Source: Victivallales bacterium (GTDB lineage Bacteria; Verrucomicrobiota; Lentisphaeria; Victivallales; GWF2-38-69). Taken from it: a stretch of DNA of 55,590 bases. A program made the position numbers and the translations under genes. Below, piece by piece: positions 16,137-25,359 of this stretch (the stretch's first letter is position 1; each line of letters begins with the position of its first letter). Where the stretch lies: assembly GCA_021733985.1 (NCBI GenBank), contig JAIPJT010000014.1, positions 1 to 55,590 on the forward strand, in the 5' to 3' direction. The notes under the pieces are model-generated. The model was not told the origin of the DNA and ran no database searches. It saw only the letters and a program-made list of their open reading frames with translations.

Positions 16137-17825
16137 TTAATTATTTAATTTTGCCCAGATAAAGCTAACCTGTACTCCAAAACCTCTTATGACAAGATTT
16201 TTAATATCAGGTCTAACCGCCCAGTTATTAGTTCTGAAAAATAAAGGTGCGACCGGCATTTTTTCCATTAACAGTTTTTCAGCTTTATGCAGTAACAGCA
16301 TTCTTTTATTATTATCTATAGTTTTAGCGGCTTTTTCTATCAATTTATCATATCTTTCATTTTTCCAGCCGGTATGGCTATTAGGGCCGTTCGAAATCCA
16401 TATATCCAGGAAATTATTCGGGTCATTGTAATCAGGCAGCCAGTTTCTGTAAACAATTTCATAATCCATTCTGTCTGTTTTCTGAAGCCTGCTTTGTAGT
16501 GTATTTGGATTCAGCTGAATATTAATTCCTAAATTTTTGTGCAGTTCTTCCTGTATATACTGGCCATCACGCCTGCTGTCGCTGTTGTTTGAAGTCAAAA
16601 GCCTGATAGTGGGGAGTTTTTTAATTCCGAGTTCTTTTAATCCCAGACTGAATAATTTCCTTGCAAGCTTTATATTTTCGTTGAAAAGAGGTTTGCTGTA
16701 TCTTTCCCTGAATGACACCCTTTCACCGTCAACTGTACCTCCATTTATATCAGGGAGTACAAATGAGTATGCCGGTATACTTCCGTCTTTTCTTATATTT
16801 TTACAGAAAATAGTCCTGTTAACCGCTAATGCTATTGCGCGGCGGATTTTAGTATTCCTGAGATATTTATTCTTAGTATTAAACTGTAGAAACCAGACTG
16901 AATCGGGGATTTTACGGAGGCATTTTCTATTTTTAAACATCGGAAGCTGGTCACCGGATAGGTTGGTAATATCTAATTCACTGTTTAAATACATATTAGC
17001 TGCGGTGTTGTAATTTCTTATCATCGGACATGACAAAGTATTTATTTTTATATTTTCTGAATTCCAGTAATGTGGATTTTTTTTAAATACAATTTTCCCG
17101 TTTGGAATCCATTTTTTAATAATATAAGGGCCGTTATATAAGAGGCTTTTTTTATTCAGGCCGAACTTGTCACGTTTTTTTTGATAAAATGTTTTATTTA
17201 CTGGATAAGTGATACTAAAAGTTAATATCTGTTCGAAATAGGGGACAGGCCTGTTTAAAATAATTTGTAAAGTATGTTTATTAAGAGCTTTAATTCCGAT
17301 TTTATTAAAGTCTTTAATTTTTCCATTTGCATACTTTTCTGCATTTTTTATACAGAAAAGCATATATGCATATTGTGCCCCTGTTTGGGCACTGAGGGCT
17401 CTTTTTAATCCGAAGATATAATCATTGGCTGTTACCGGATCGCCATTAGACCATTTAGCATTTTTTCTCAAATAAAAAGTCCATATCTTTCCATTTTTGC
17501 CGGTCTCCCAGGATTTTGCTCCTGCAGGATAAATTTCTCCGGTTTTTTTACCTAAACGTAAAAGTCCTTCCATGCATATAGAGTCTATTTGCAAACCGGT
17601 AGTACTGGTGGTTAACTGGGGATCAATGGTTTTTGGTGTATCCTGAAGATTAAAAATAACTGTATTTTCCCCGGAAGTGCTGTTCTTAGAACATCCCGGG
17701 GTAAAAAATATTAAAAAAAGTATGCTAAAAAAAATTAAATTATAAAAAAACACATTTATTTTTTTTTTAATAAAATGAAATGGCAAAGAGATAAGAAAAT
17801 TATCATTTATATTTATTTGTTTCAT
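16137..17825 (-). CDS. oppA: Oligopeptide-binding lipoprotein OppA, paralogue 2
   Basis: A 562-residue protein homologous along its length to the next gene, sharing for example the pattern WTFYLRKNAKWSNGDPVTA, YNGPYIIKKW and WLPDYNDPNNF. The N-terminus is long and polar before the hydrophobic core (FFSILFLIFFTPGC), which ends in a lipobox with Cys at about 45; an internal start nearer the core is possible. It is the first gene of the opp set, 45 bases downstream of the lptF/G gene. Two tandem binding proteins with one permease suggest a widened peptide range. Confidence 0.92.
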   Translation of the reverse strand: MKQININDNFLISLPFHFIKKKINVFFYNLIFFSILFLIFFTPGCSKNSTSGENTVIFNLQDTPKTIDPQLTTSTTGLQIDSICMEGLLRLGKKTGEIYPAGAKSWETGKNGKIWTFYLRKNAKWSNGDPVTANDYIFGLKRALSAQTGAQYAYMLFCIKNAEKYANGKIKDFNKIGIKALNKHTLQIILNRPVPYFEQILTFSITYPVNKTFYQKKRDKFGLNKKSLLYNGPYIIKKWIPNGKIVFKKNPHYWNSENIKINTLSCPMIRNYNTAANMYLNSELDITNLSGDQLPMFKNRKCLRKIPDSVWFLQFNTKNKYLRNTKIRRAIALAVNRTIFCKNIRKDGSIPAYSFVLPDINGGTVDGERVSFRERYSKPLFNENIKLARKLFSLGLKELGIKKLPTIRLLTSNNSDSRRDGQYIQEELHKNLGINIQLNPNTLQSRLQKTDRMDYEIVYRNWLPDYNDPNNFLDIWISNGPNSHTGWKNERYDKLIEKAAKTIDNNKRMLLLHKAEKLLMEKMPVAPLFFRTNNWAVRPDIKNLVIRGFGVQVSFIWAKLNN

Positions 17826-17870
17826 TTAAGCCCCGTTTTAGTGTGTAGGTAATAATTATTAGATATTAAT

Positions 17871-18947
17871 TTATTTACGCATTATTTTATAAATAGCTAT
17901 CAGGCCTCCTACCTGAAAAACAATATTCGGAATCCATAAAAGCAGCTGTGGACGTAAATATGGTAAAGGATTATCTCTGCACCCAATTATGAAGAAAAAG
18001 TAAATTCCTGCGAGAATAATACTTAAAAATAATCCTACAGAAGTTTCTGACCTGGAAGTTCTTATGGCCAGAGGGAGTCCTACGAGTAAAAATGCTATAG
18101 GAGCCAGTCCCATAGCTAAGCGCAAATTGAGATTTACTTCTGCTTCAGTTGTGTCAAGCCCCAGTTTATGATATAGGGATATTCTTCCAAGCAGATCATA
18201 AAAAGTGAGGAATCCAACGTCTCGGGTTACACTCTGATTTTCTATGGCTTTTCCAACATCAATATTGACAGTGAGTTCATCGCCCGAAATTCTATTATTA
18301 TCTTTATAATCAATAATATTATAATTGTAAAGAATTATTTTCATGGTTTCTTTTTTGCTGTTAACAATAAGTTTACCGCTTGAAGCAGTTATGTCCTGCT
18401 TAACTTTCTGATTATTATCACTAAAAACGAAAACCTGAACATCTTCAAGTTTGTTATCTTTTTTTTCTTTTACATAAACGACCATATCATTAAAGTTACA
18501 GGGGGTACCCGGTATTATTAAAGCATCAGGGTGCGTTGTTGCAAGATTTTTTAATAAGGCCTTGGCTCTGTAGTAATATGTAGGCGCAACAGTTCCCTGA
18601 AAATATATACAAAGAACAGTCATAGCAAATGTTATCAGTATGACAGGAGTGATAATCTGGAATATTGAAATACCACATGCACGCATTGCAGTAATTTCAT
18701 TATTTGACGACATCCTTCCAAATAAAAGCAGTACTGCCACTAAAATACCGGTAGGGATAGTATAAGTCATCATCATGGGTGTTATAAAAATTAAAAACTT
18801 AATAAAATCTGTAATAGGAACACCTTGGGCCAGATAATTTAACGCCTGCAGTAAATTACCGCCGAGCATACAAAAGGTAAGCAGCATTATTGATGAAATC
18901 AGTATTGTTAAAATACCTTTTATAACATATAAGTTTAGAATTCTCAT
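17871..18947 (-). CDS. LptF/LptG family (YjgP/YjgQ) LPS export permease
   Basis: A 358-residue inner-membrane permease with two blocks of helices (about 5-115 and 270-358) around a periplasmic jellyroll region, as in LptF and LptG. It moves lipopolysaccharide from the inner membrane to the Lpt bridge, with LptB as ATPase. Telling segments are RMSSNNEITAMRACGIS near residue 78 and the C-terminal SVGLFLSIILAG. Its start overlaps the bamA stop by one base (TAATG). Its partner permease and lptB are not in the window, and LptF versus LptG cannot be settled here. Confidence 0.9.
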   Translation of the reverse strand: MRILNLYVIKGILTILISSIMLLTFCMLGGNLLQALNYLAQGVPITDFIKFLIFITPMMMTYTIPTGILVAVLLLFGRMSSNNEITAMRACGISIFQIITPVILITFAMTVLCIYFQGTVAPTYYYRAKALLKNLATTHPDALIIPGTPCNFNDMVVYVKEKKDNKLEDVQVFVFSDNNQKVKQDITASSGKLIVNSKKETMKIILYNYNIIDYKDNNRISGDELTVNIDVGKAIENQSVTRDVGFLTFYDLLGRISLYHKLGLDTTEAEVNLNLRLAMGLAPIAFLLVGLPLAIRTSRSETSVGLFLSIILAGIYFFFIIGCRDNPLPYLRPQLLLWIPNIVFQVGGLIAIYKIMRK

Positions 18948-21262
18948 TACCAGTTAAAACCTACATCTATATAAAATTGTAAACTGTCATTAAATTGACT
19001 GTCTGTTCTGTAAACCGGATAACCGAAGTCAATGCGGATTGGAGTATTATTTAATTGAGGAAGAATAATTCTTAAACCGTAGCCAACGCCCACATTAAGG
19101 TTAAAGTCAATATTCCATGAGTTTTCCCATACATTGCCTACATCTACGAAAGGAGCACCTTTAATCCATTTATAAATAGGATGAACAGCTTCAAAAGTAG
19201 CTGCAGCCATAGAGTTGCCGCCCAGCTGAGCTCCATTCTGGTTTAAAGGCGAAACCCTTCTGTATTTAAAGCCTCTTAAGGAATTTTGACCACCAAGGAA
19301 ATATTTCTGATAGATAGGTACATCATCGTTTCCGATAATATTTTGAATAATACCATACTGGAGCCCGCCATGTAATATAAGAAACTCATCAAATAGGCTA
19401 TAGTACCCGTCCGCTTCACCCTGTAACCTATAATAATTAGCTGATGCCCCAATTATTTCAGAATTAACTTCGCCTAAAGCAGATAAAAGATAGCCGGAAG
19501 TAGGCATAATCAAGTTATCTCTTGTATCTCTTTTAAAATTAATACTTAACTGACCTCTTCTTGAATTGCCTTCATATTTATCTTTCTCGGCCTGAGTATA
19601 ACTGCTGTCCATATCGTGAACTTTGACAAAATCGATAGCATATTTCACCCCTACAGTATTAAATTCACCTACAGGCTTGTCCAGACCTACTTCAAAACCG
19701 CCGTGCCGCTCATGCCATTGGTTTATGAACTCCCTTGTATGCCAGAAACCTGTGGTCTGAAGCCTTAATGGGATTCCGAAGAGCCATGGCTCAGTAAATG
19801 AAAGAGCAAAGTCATTTCTTTCCAAACCTACCTGTGCGAGTAAATTGACTCGCTGTCCTCCCCCCCTAAAGTATGAAGAAGGATCTAGTAGATCGAAATT
19901 TGATTCGGAAAGAGTCAGGCGCCCGACAAGACTGTTAGTTGTAGAATATCCGGCACCCAGCGCAACATGGGCTGTCCCTTTTTCCTTAACTTCATAATTA
20001 ACATTTTTCTCGCCGGGAATATTGCTGTTTGATGTGTATGATTTTACTTTTTTGAAATAGTTCATAGCCATTAATCTTGATTTACCGGCATCTATTCTAA
20101 TTTTATCTACAGGTTCACCGGGCTGAAGCGGAAGTTCACGCCTTATCACATAGTCTTTTGTAATATGGTTACCCGATATATTAACATCTCTAATTGTATA
20201 AGGAGTCCCTTCGTTTAAGTTAAAAATGAGATCAACTTTGTGGGTTTTATAGTCAGAGTCTAAATTTGTATTTAATGAAAAGTCGCAATAACCGTAACGC
20301 TGGTATTTATACTTAATTGCCTTAATACTTTCTTCTTCTTTTCGAATATCGTATACTTCACCTTTCTTTAGTGTTATCATTTTTCTGATTTCATTTTCTG
20401 TGAATAGCTTTTCACCGTGAATAACAATTCTTGATACAGTATACGGTTGGCCTTCATGAATGTCAAAATTGACATCAATATACTCTGGATCGTCTTTCAG
20501 CTGCCGGGTTTTTACTTTTACCGAAAAGTCAAGATAACCTTTAGTCCAGTAGAGATTCCTTAAAATGAGTTTATCTTTCTTTATGTTATCTTTATTATAC
20601 AGGCCCCAGTCAAGTACCCAGTTTAAGTACGAATGTTTAGTGGTGATTGAATGTTTCAGGTTCCAGGAGGAAAATACTTTATTTCCGGTAAAGTTTACAC
20701 TGTTGATTTTAAGTCGGAGGTTTTCTGAGATTTTAAAAGTAAGATCAATTTCACCATCCTTTAATTTTTTAGTAGACGGCATTACTGTGGCTCTGTAGTA
20801 ACCGTTTTCATGATAATACTGCCTGATATTTTCAACTGACTGCCTCAGCTTCTTTGAGTCAAGCGGTTCTCCGCTGTGCAGTTCAATATGTTTAAGAAGT
20901 TCCCCTGTAGAAATTTTATCATTACCCTTGATTCTAATCACATTTATCCGTGGTGTAGTTATAACATTAAATGTTATATTTATTTTTCCGGATTTTGTTT
21001 TTTCTGTAGTAGCTTCAACATCCGAAAAGTAGCCTGTATCGTAAAGTCTTTTGATATCATCATTTAAAAGATTTTGAGAAAATTTAGTTCCTGACTGTTG
21101 AGAAAGATTATATCTTAACAGATCTTCCGGAACCTTCATATTACCCTTCTGTTTAAACTTGATACTGCCTATTTCCGCGGCACTTAAGCTAATTGAAGTT
21201 ATAATAAAAAAAGTAATTATAGAGAAGGCTGTTTTTTTAGAAATTGACATAAGGAAATTCAT
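18947..21262 (-). CDS. bamA: Outer-membrane protein assembly factor BamA
   Basis: A 771-residue Omp85 protein that inserts beta-barrels into the outer membrane. A signal peptide (about 8-28, ending LSAAEIG) is followed by five POTRA domains to about residue 420. Each POTRA repeats the pattern 'I-G-x-x-x-x-x-x-x-I' with GxY/GYY turns, for example HENGYYRATV and YQRYGYCDF. A C-terminal barrel follows. The lid-loop RGF motif is at SLRGFKYRR and the protein ends in an aromatic beta-signal, VGFNW. Length fits. A second Met at residue 5 is an alternative start. Presence of BamA with an Lpt permease establishes a two-membrane cell plan. Confidence 0.96.
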   Translation of the reverse strand: MNFLMSISKKTAFSIITFFIITSISLSAAEIGSIKFKQKGNMKVPEDLLRYNLSQQSGTKFSQNLLNDDIKRLYDTGYFSDVEATTEKTKSGKINITFNVITTPRINVIRIKGNDKISTGELLKHIELHSGEPLDSKKLRQSVENIRQYYHENGYYRATVMPSTKKLKDGEIDLTFKISENLRLKINSVNFTGNKVFSSWNLKHSITTKHSYLNWVLDWGLYNKDNIKKDKLILRNLYWTKGYLDFSVKVKTRQLKDDPEYIDVNFDIHEGQPYTVSRIVIHGEKLFTENEIRKMITLKKGEVYDIRKEEESIKAIKYKYQRYGYCDFSLNTNLDSDYKTHKVDLIFNLNEGTPYTIRDVNISGNHITKDYVIRRELPLQPGEPVDKIRIDAGKSRLMAMNYFKKVKSYTSNSNIPGEKNVNYEVKEKGTAHVALGAGYSTTNSLVGRLTLSESNFDLLDPSSYFRGGGQRVNLLAQVGLERNDFALSFTEPWLFGIPLRLQTTGFWHTREFINQWHERHGGFEVGLDKPVGEFNTVGVKYAIDFVKVHDMDSSYTQAEKDKYEGNSRRGQLSINFKRDTRDNLIMPTSGYLLSALGEVNSEIIGASANYYRLQGEADGYYSLFDEFLILHGGLQYGIIQNIIGNDDVPIYQKYFLGGQNSLRGFKYRRVSPLNQNGAQLGGNSMAAATFEAVHPIYKWIKGAPFVDVGNVWENSWNIDFNLNVGVGYGLRIILPQLNNTPIRIDFGYPVYRTDSQFNDSLQFYIDVGFNW

Positions 21263-21373
21263 ATGAAATACAGGCTCTATTAAAAATGTCTAAAAATATA
21301 TTTTAATTCATTATAATATATTAAATAAAATAGGAAACAGTAATTAATGGATTATTTTTAAGAAATATTGAGT

Positions 21374-21409
21374 TATACCCAAAACGTTTTGGTTTATTTA
21401 TCCGTCATC
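21374..21409 (+). repeat. Repeat family R1, 36-base left-end fragment
   Basis: TATACCCAAAACGTTTTGG and the following GTTTATTTATCCGTC match the left end of R1 copies A to C; the rest of the unit is absent. The last codons and the stop of dnaB (21398-21400) are read from it on the minus strand. It keeps the full CCAAAACGTTTTGG palindrome, now 5-20 bases after the stop, where it may serve as a transcript end or processing site. Confidence 0.75.
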
Positions 21410-22801
21410 ACTGTAACGGGATTTACTTTCAAATTTCATTATTTTAGGAAAAAACAGAAGCTCAGAGATTCCGGTTTGCCCGTTACGGTTTTTTTCTACT
21501 ATTATTTCTGCATCAATAGATTCCATACCAGCATCTTTCTGAGTGTCTCTGTCTCTGTGCAGGAACATGACAATATCGGCGTCCTGTTCTATTGCACCAG
21601 ATTCTCTGAGCTGGCTTAGTTTGGGACGTTCCTGCTGTTCTGCCTGCCTATTAAGCTGGGCCAGAACTACAACTGGAATATTCAGTTCTTTTGCGAGACT
21701 TTTAATTCCAACAGATATTTTAGAAACTTCAACCTGCCGATTATCATTTCTGCTGACCTCAGCTTTCATAAGCTGAAGGTAGTCTATAAAAATAATATCA
21801 ATATCATATTTCATTTTCATTCTTAGAGCTTTTGCCCTGAGCTCGTTAATACTCAGTCCTGGCGTCGGGTCAATATAAAATGGTGCTTTTTTTAATTCAG
21901 AGGCGGCACTGGTAATCTTACTCCATTTTTTTCCGAATTCAGCTTCATCGAATCTCTTGTCGTAAAAATCCCTTTCAGAAACTCTTGCAAGGCTGCAAAG
22001 CATCCTTCTTGTCAGCTGTTCAGATGACATTTCAAGGCTGAAAAAGCCTGTTTTCAAGTTTTTATTAGTACTGATATTGGTAGCAATGTTCAGAGCAAGA
22101 GAAGTTTTACCAATTGAAGGTCTTGCTGCGATAACAATCATTTCCTGTTTTTTTAATCCGACTATTAAATTATCAAGTGAAGGCAGCCCTGTATTTATTC
22201 CGGTAGCATCTAAATCTTTATCATGAAGTTTTTCCAGATACTCTACAGCATCTATGATATAATCAGAAATAGGGCTGGTGCCTATTGGAGCGTTTACGTC
22301 TCTGACCTCAAATATTTCATTTTCAACCTCGCTTAATATTTCGGAAAGATGTTCCATGTCTGCATCATAGCATTTTTCAATAGTATTTGAACAGACCGTT
22401 ATCATACGTCTTAATGCAGATAAATTTCTGGTTAATTCACACCAGCTTTCGAGGTTGGCTGTTGTAGGAATGGAATTCTGAAGTTCTAAAAGATAATTTT
22501 CTCCGCCTATACTGTCTAAAATGCCTTCAGCTTTTAAGGAGGCAGCTACTGCAAAAAGGTCTATAGTTTCATTCCCCTTTTCAAATAAAGAACTTATGGT
22601 TTTAAATATTCTCTGATGGGCAGGATAATAAAAGTCGGCCGGAGAACTTATTTTTTCTATTGCTATACCGCGGGAGACTTCTTCAAGAAGCATTGCTCCT
22701 AATATGGCTTTTTCAAGCTTTATATCATGCGGCGGCGGCTGCTCCCGATAAACTGTGCTGACAGCTTCTGAGTTTGTTTTTGATCGTTCAGCTTGTACCA
22801 T
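21398..22801 (-). CDS. dnaB: Replicative DNA helicase DnaB
   Basis: A 467-residue hexameric 5'-3' helicase of the replisome. The N-terminal domain (about 20-120) carries the usual PPHDIKLEKAILGAMLL start. The RecA-like domain has Walker A ARPSIGKTSLALN, Walker B IDIIFIDYLQLM and the R-loop segment SQLRESGAIEQDADIVMFLHR. No intein is present. It follows rplI, as in many bacteria, but here with a 261-base gap containing a long hairpin. The C-terminal few residues and stop come from an R1 fragment. Confidence 0.97.
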   Translation of the reverse strand: MVQAERSKTNSEAVSTVYREQPPPHDIKLEKAILGAMLLEEVSRGIAIEKISSPADFYYPAHQRIFKTISSLFEKGNETIDLFAVAASLKAEGILDSIGGENYLLELQNSIPTTANLESWCELTRNLSALRRMITVCSNTIEKCYDADMEHLSEILSEVENEIFEVRDVNAPIGTSPISDYIIDAVEYLEKLHDKDLDATGINTGLPSLDNLIVGLKKQEMIVIAARPSIGKTSLALNIATNISTNKNLKTGFFSLEMSSEQLTRRMLCSLARVSERDFYDKRFDEAEFGKKWSKITSAASELKKAPFYIDPTPGLSINELRAKALRMKMKYDIDIIFIDYLQLMKAEVSRNDNRQVEVSKISVGIKSLAKELNIPVVVLAQLNRQAEQQERPKLSQLRESGAIEQDADIVMFLHRDRDTQKDAGMESIDAEIIVEKNRNGQTGISELLFFPKIMKFESKSRYSDDG

Positions 22802-22956
22802 ATTTGTTATTTATTCCTAAGAATATTGATTTTTTCAAAATAATTTAGTTGCAATTTATTAAAAGTTTGTCCGCAATGAATTTAACTGGTTGTTTCCCGA
22901 AAAGGTTCTAAGTCTGCTGAATTCGAATAAGGACTTAATTTTTTTATTTATAGAGA

Positions 22957-23003
22957 TTGTATCAAATGGATATGTTTAAAACATTGAATCCATCCTGATA
23001 CAA
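22957..23003. other. Long imperfect hairpin in the rplI-dnaB gap
   Basis: Arms TTGTATCA (22957-22964) and TGATACAA (22996-23003) enclose TGGAT/ATCCA and ATGTTT/AAACAT, giving about 19 pairs with small internal loops. On the minus strand it is not followed directly by a T-run, so it is not a classical terminator for rplI; RNA processing or attenuation before dnaB is possible. Nothing else is visible in 22802-23062. Confidence 0.6.
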
Positions 23004-23062
23004 CCTTCTATTTTTTCCGCAATGCTGCAGATATCAGGGTTAGAATTTTCTAAAATAATCCC

Positions 23063-23512
23063 TTATGCTCTAACTACCCAGACTCTTGCGTCGGCAGTTA
23101 CTTCCGGATGAAGATTAATACCGATGTCATATACGCCAAGTTCTTTGATATTTGTATCAAGTTCTACCTGGATATGGGAAATTTCTACACCAAGGTCAGT
23201 TATAACATCAGCAATATTATGGGTGGTAACTGAGCCGTAAAGCTTTTCATCCTCTCCGACATTTACAGGGATTGTAATTTCAAGCTTTTCAAGCTTTTCA
23301 GCTAATTCCTTCATCTGTTTTAATTCTTCACGCCGTTTAGCATCAATTTTTTCTTTTTTTGCTTCAAACTGACGCATTGCGCCTTTTGAGGCTTTAAGGG
23401 CTAATTTTTGAGGTATAAGATAGTTTCTGGCATAACCGTTAGCTACGTTAACAATTTCGCCGGCTTTTCCCAAGTCAGGGATATCTTCTAAAAGTATTAG
23501 TTTTTCATTCAT
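23063..23512 (-). CDS. rplI: 50S ribosomal protein L9
   Basis: A 149-residue protein bridging the 50S core and the L1 stalk region. It has the N-terminal domain (MNEKLILLEDIPDLGKAGEIV with GYARNYLIP), a connecting charged helix (about 40-75) and a C-terminal domain. The ATG at 23510-23512 is preceded by AAGGTG at six bases. A GTG start nine bases upstream at 23521 would lie inside that ribosome binding site, which is why I choose the ATG. It is in the rpsF-ssb-rpsR-rplI cluster. Confidence 0.96.
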   Translation of the reverse strand: MNEKLILLEDIPDLGKAGEIVNVANGYARNYLIPQKLALKASKGAMRQFEAKKEKIDAKRREELKQMKELAEKLEKLEITIPVNVGEDEKLYGSVTTHNIADVITDLGVEISHIQVELDTNIKELGVYDIGINLHPEVTADARVWVVRA

Positions 23513-23551
23513 TGTTTTCACCTTAAATAGAGAATGGATATTTACTATTTC

Positions 23552-23782
23552 TTAACGGACAAGGCTTAGTACTCTTGCTTTTTTAATTGCTTTACCGAGC
23601 AGTTTCTGGTGTATCAAGCAAGTGCCGGTAACCCGACGAGGTAAAATTTTTCCATTTTCTGTCTGGAATTTTTTTAGTAATTCTGTGTCAAGAAAATCTA
23701 TATAGTTAGTACGGCTTTCACAGAATCTGCAAATTTTGATTCTTCTTTCTCTTTTTTTTCTTTTTCTTCTGTTGTTTTGCAT
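23552..23782 (-). CDS. rpsR: 30S ribosomal protein S18
   Basis: A 76-residue, very basic protein that pairs with S6 on the platform of the 30S subunit. The N-terminus is [19 protein letters not shown], with a CxxC pair, and the core includes [13 protein letters not shown] and LPRRVTGTC. Size and position between ssb and rplI are canonical. Confidence 0.96.
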   Translation of the reverse strand: MQNNRRKRKKRERRIKICRFCESRTNYIDFLDTELLKKFQTENGKILPRRVTGTCLIHQKLLGKAIKKARVLSLVR

Positions 23783-23827
23783 TATATCAAAATCTCCTAT
23801 AAAATAATTAATTAAAATATTACCGGT

Positions 23828-24307
23828 TTAAAAAGGGATATCATCTTCGGATTCAAATTCATTATATATATCCTGAGGGGGTTCAGGCATCGTTTCGTTT
23901 GAAGAGTTATTTTGCTGTGTATAACTGTTCCCGGCTGATTCCTGTCCGCCGGACTGATATGAGTCAGATGAATTTCTACGTGAAGAATTCATAAACTGCA
24001 CTCTGTCAGCAGTAATTCTCAGCTTGCTTCTTTTTCTTCCCTCTCTGTCTTCCCAGTTATCGTTTCTTAAACGTCCTTCAACAAAAACACAGGAGCCTTT
24101 TGAAAGGTATTTTCCACAGGATTCCGCCTGTTTTGACCAGGCTACTATATCTACAAAGCAAACTTCCTCTTTTTCCTGGCCATTCACGAAGTATTTACGG
24201 TTGATTGCGATAGAAAAATCGCATACAGCCTGGCCACTGGAAGTGTATCTAAGTTGGGGATCTCTGGTGAGATTGCCTATAAGTATGACTTTATTAAAAG
24301 AAGCCAT
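23828..24307 (-). CDS. ssb: Single-stranded DNA-binding protein
   Basis: A 159-residue SSB. The OB fold covers about residues 1-110 (FNKVILIGNLTRDPQLRYT at the start, VDIVAWSKQAE in the middle). A Gln/Ser/Asn-rich linker follows, and the acidic C-terminal tip DDIPF is the docking site for partner proteins. The gene sits between rpsF and rpsR, the common bacterial order. A good ribosome binding site (AAGGAGG-type, on the minus strand near 24313) supports the ATG. Confidence 0.97.
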   Translation of the reverse strand: MASFNKVILIGNLTRDPQLRYTSSGQAVCDFSIAINRKYFVNGQEKEEVCFVDIVAWSKQAESCGKYLSKGSCVFVEGRLRNDNWEDREGRKRSKLRITADRVQFMNSSRRNSSDSYQSGGQESAGNSYTQQNNSSNETMPEPPQDIYNEFESEDDIPF

Positions 24308-24359
24308 TATTAAATCCTCCTTGAATGAAGCAAAAATTTATTCCGCTATAAATACTATT

Positions 24360-24692
24360 TTATTCTTCATTCTTTTTATTTAAAACTAGTTCTTCAGGTT
24401 TCGCAGGCCTGTCGTATATAAATACCTGTATACGTAAAACTCTTTCATCGAGTTTATAGGCATCGGGAAGTTTTTTTACTTCTTCCTGGGGCAGGCTAAT
24501 AATAAAATCCCAATAAATACCAGTTTTATGTTTTCTAATTGGACGTGCGAATTGTTTACGGCCAAGTGGAGTTGATTTAATAATTTCTCCGCCGGCCCCG
24601 GAAATTTTTGAGGAAAATTCTTCCGCAAAAGCTTTTCCTTCGTCCTGAATCAAACGGTCGTTCAGGATTATTACGGTTTCATAAGTTTTCAA
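24360..24692 (-). CDS. rpsF: 30S ribosomal protein S6
   Basis: A 110-residue protein binding S18 and 16S rRNA. It shows MKTYETVIILNDRL, GRKQFARPIRKHKTGIYW and DERVLRIQVF, all standard S6 segments. It is first of the rpsF-ssb-rpsR-rplI group and lies 28 bases after pth. Confidence 0.96.
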   Translation of the reverse strand: MKTYETVIILNDRLIQDEGKAFAEEFSSKISGAGGEIIKSTPLGRKQFARPIRKHKTGIYWDFIISLPQEEVKKLPDAYKLDERVLRIQVFIYDRPAKPEELVLNKKNEE

Positions 24693-24720
24693 CTTTAAAC
24701 TCCTTTTTTGAAAGTTATTG

Positions 24721-25347
24721 CTAATCAGAGGGTAATTTGTTTTCTGCTGTAATTATAGAGTGTCCGTTCAACTCGTTCATTGCAGTATTAATGCCTCTGC
24801 GGAGAGATATTCTAATTGCTTTATGCGATAATTCCAGTAAAGTTGGTAAAATTTTTTTATCTTCAATAGTAAAATCTGTAAGTACATGGGAAACTGTTTC
24901 GTTAATAGACACTTTTCCAATGCCTACTCTTAACCTCGGAAAGTTTTTTGTACCCAGTTCGTTGATAATGGAGTTTATACCGTTATGCCCTGCGCTACCT
25001 CCCGACTTTCTAATACGTATCTTTCCGAAAGGCAAGTCCATATCATCATAAACGATGAGTACCTGAGCAGGATTTATATTTTTTTTTCTGCAGAGTGCGG
25101 AAACGGAAAAGCCGCTTAGGTTCATAAAGGTAAGAGGTTTTAGAAAATAAACTTTTTTCCCGAAAACCTGTTTTGATATACATTCTCCATGACATCCGCT
25201 CACCTGTTTTGCTTTTCCGGAAAAACAGCTTAAAAAAGAATCAATTATTTTAAAACCGATATTGTGTTTTGTATTTTGAAATTTTATCCCGGGATTTCCA
25301 AGCCCGACAACTGCGCAGAGTTCATTATTTTTTTTGAAGTCACTCAT
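24721..25347 (-). CDS. pth: Peptidyl-tRNA hydrolase
   Basis: A 208-residue enzyme that releases tRNA from dropped-off peptidyl-tRNA. The N-terminus is VVGLGNPGIKFQNTKHNIGF, with the catalytic His in TKHNIG, followed by LKPLTFMNLSG and IVYDDMDLPFG containing the catalytic Asp, then GGSAGHNGI. Length is slightly above the usual 185-195 because of extra residues at both ends. A strong hairpin (25360-25386) lies just upstream of its start, in the gap after rplY. Confidence 0.95.
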   Translation of the reverse strand: MSDFKKNNELCAVVGLGNPGIKFQNTKHNIGFKIIDSFLSCFSGKAKQVSGCHGECISKQVFGKKVYFLKPLTFMNLSGFSVSALCRKKNINPAQVLIVYDDMDLPFGKIRIRKSGGSAGHNGINSIINELGTKNFPRLRVGIGKVSINETVSHVLTDFTIEDKKILPTLLELSHKAIRISLRRGINTAMNELNGHSIITAENKLPSD

Positions 25348-25359
25348 TAATTTTGAAGT

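Noticed and set aside
22802-23062. Ribosomal-protein leader or known riboswitch in the rplI-dnaB gap
   Set aside because: The hairpin has no conserved core that I recognise as a named RNA family.
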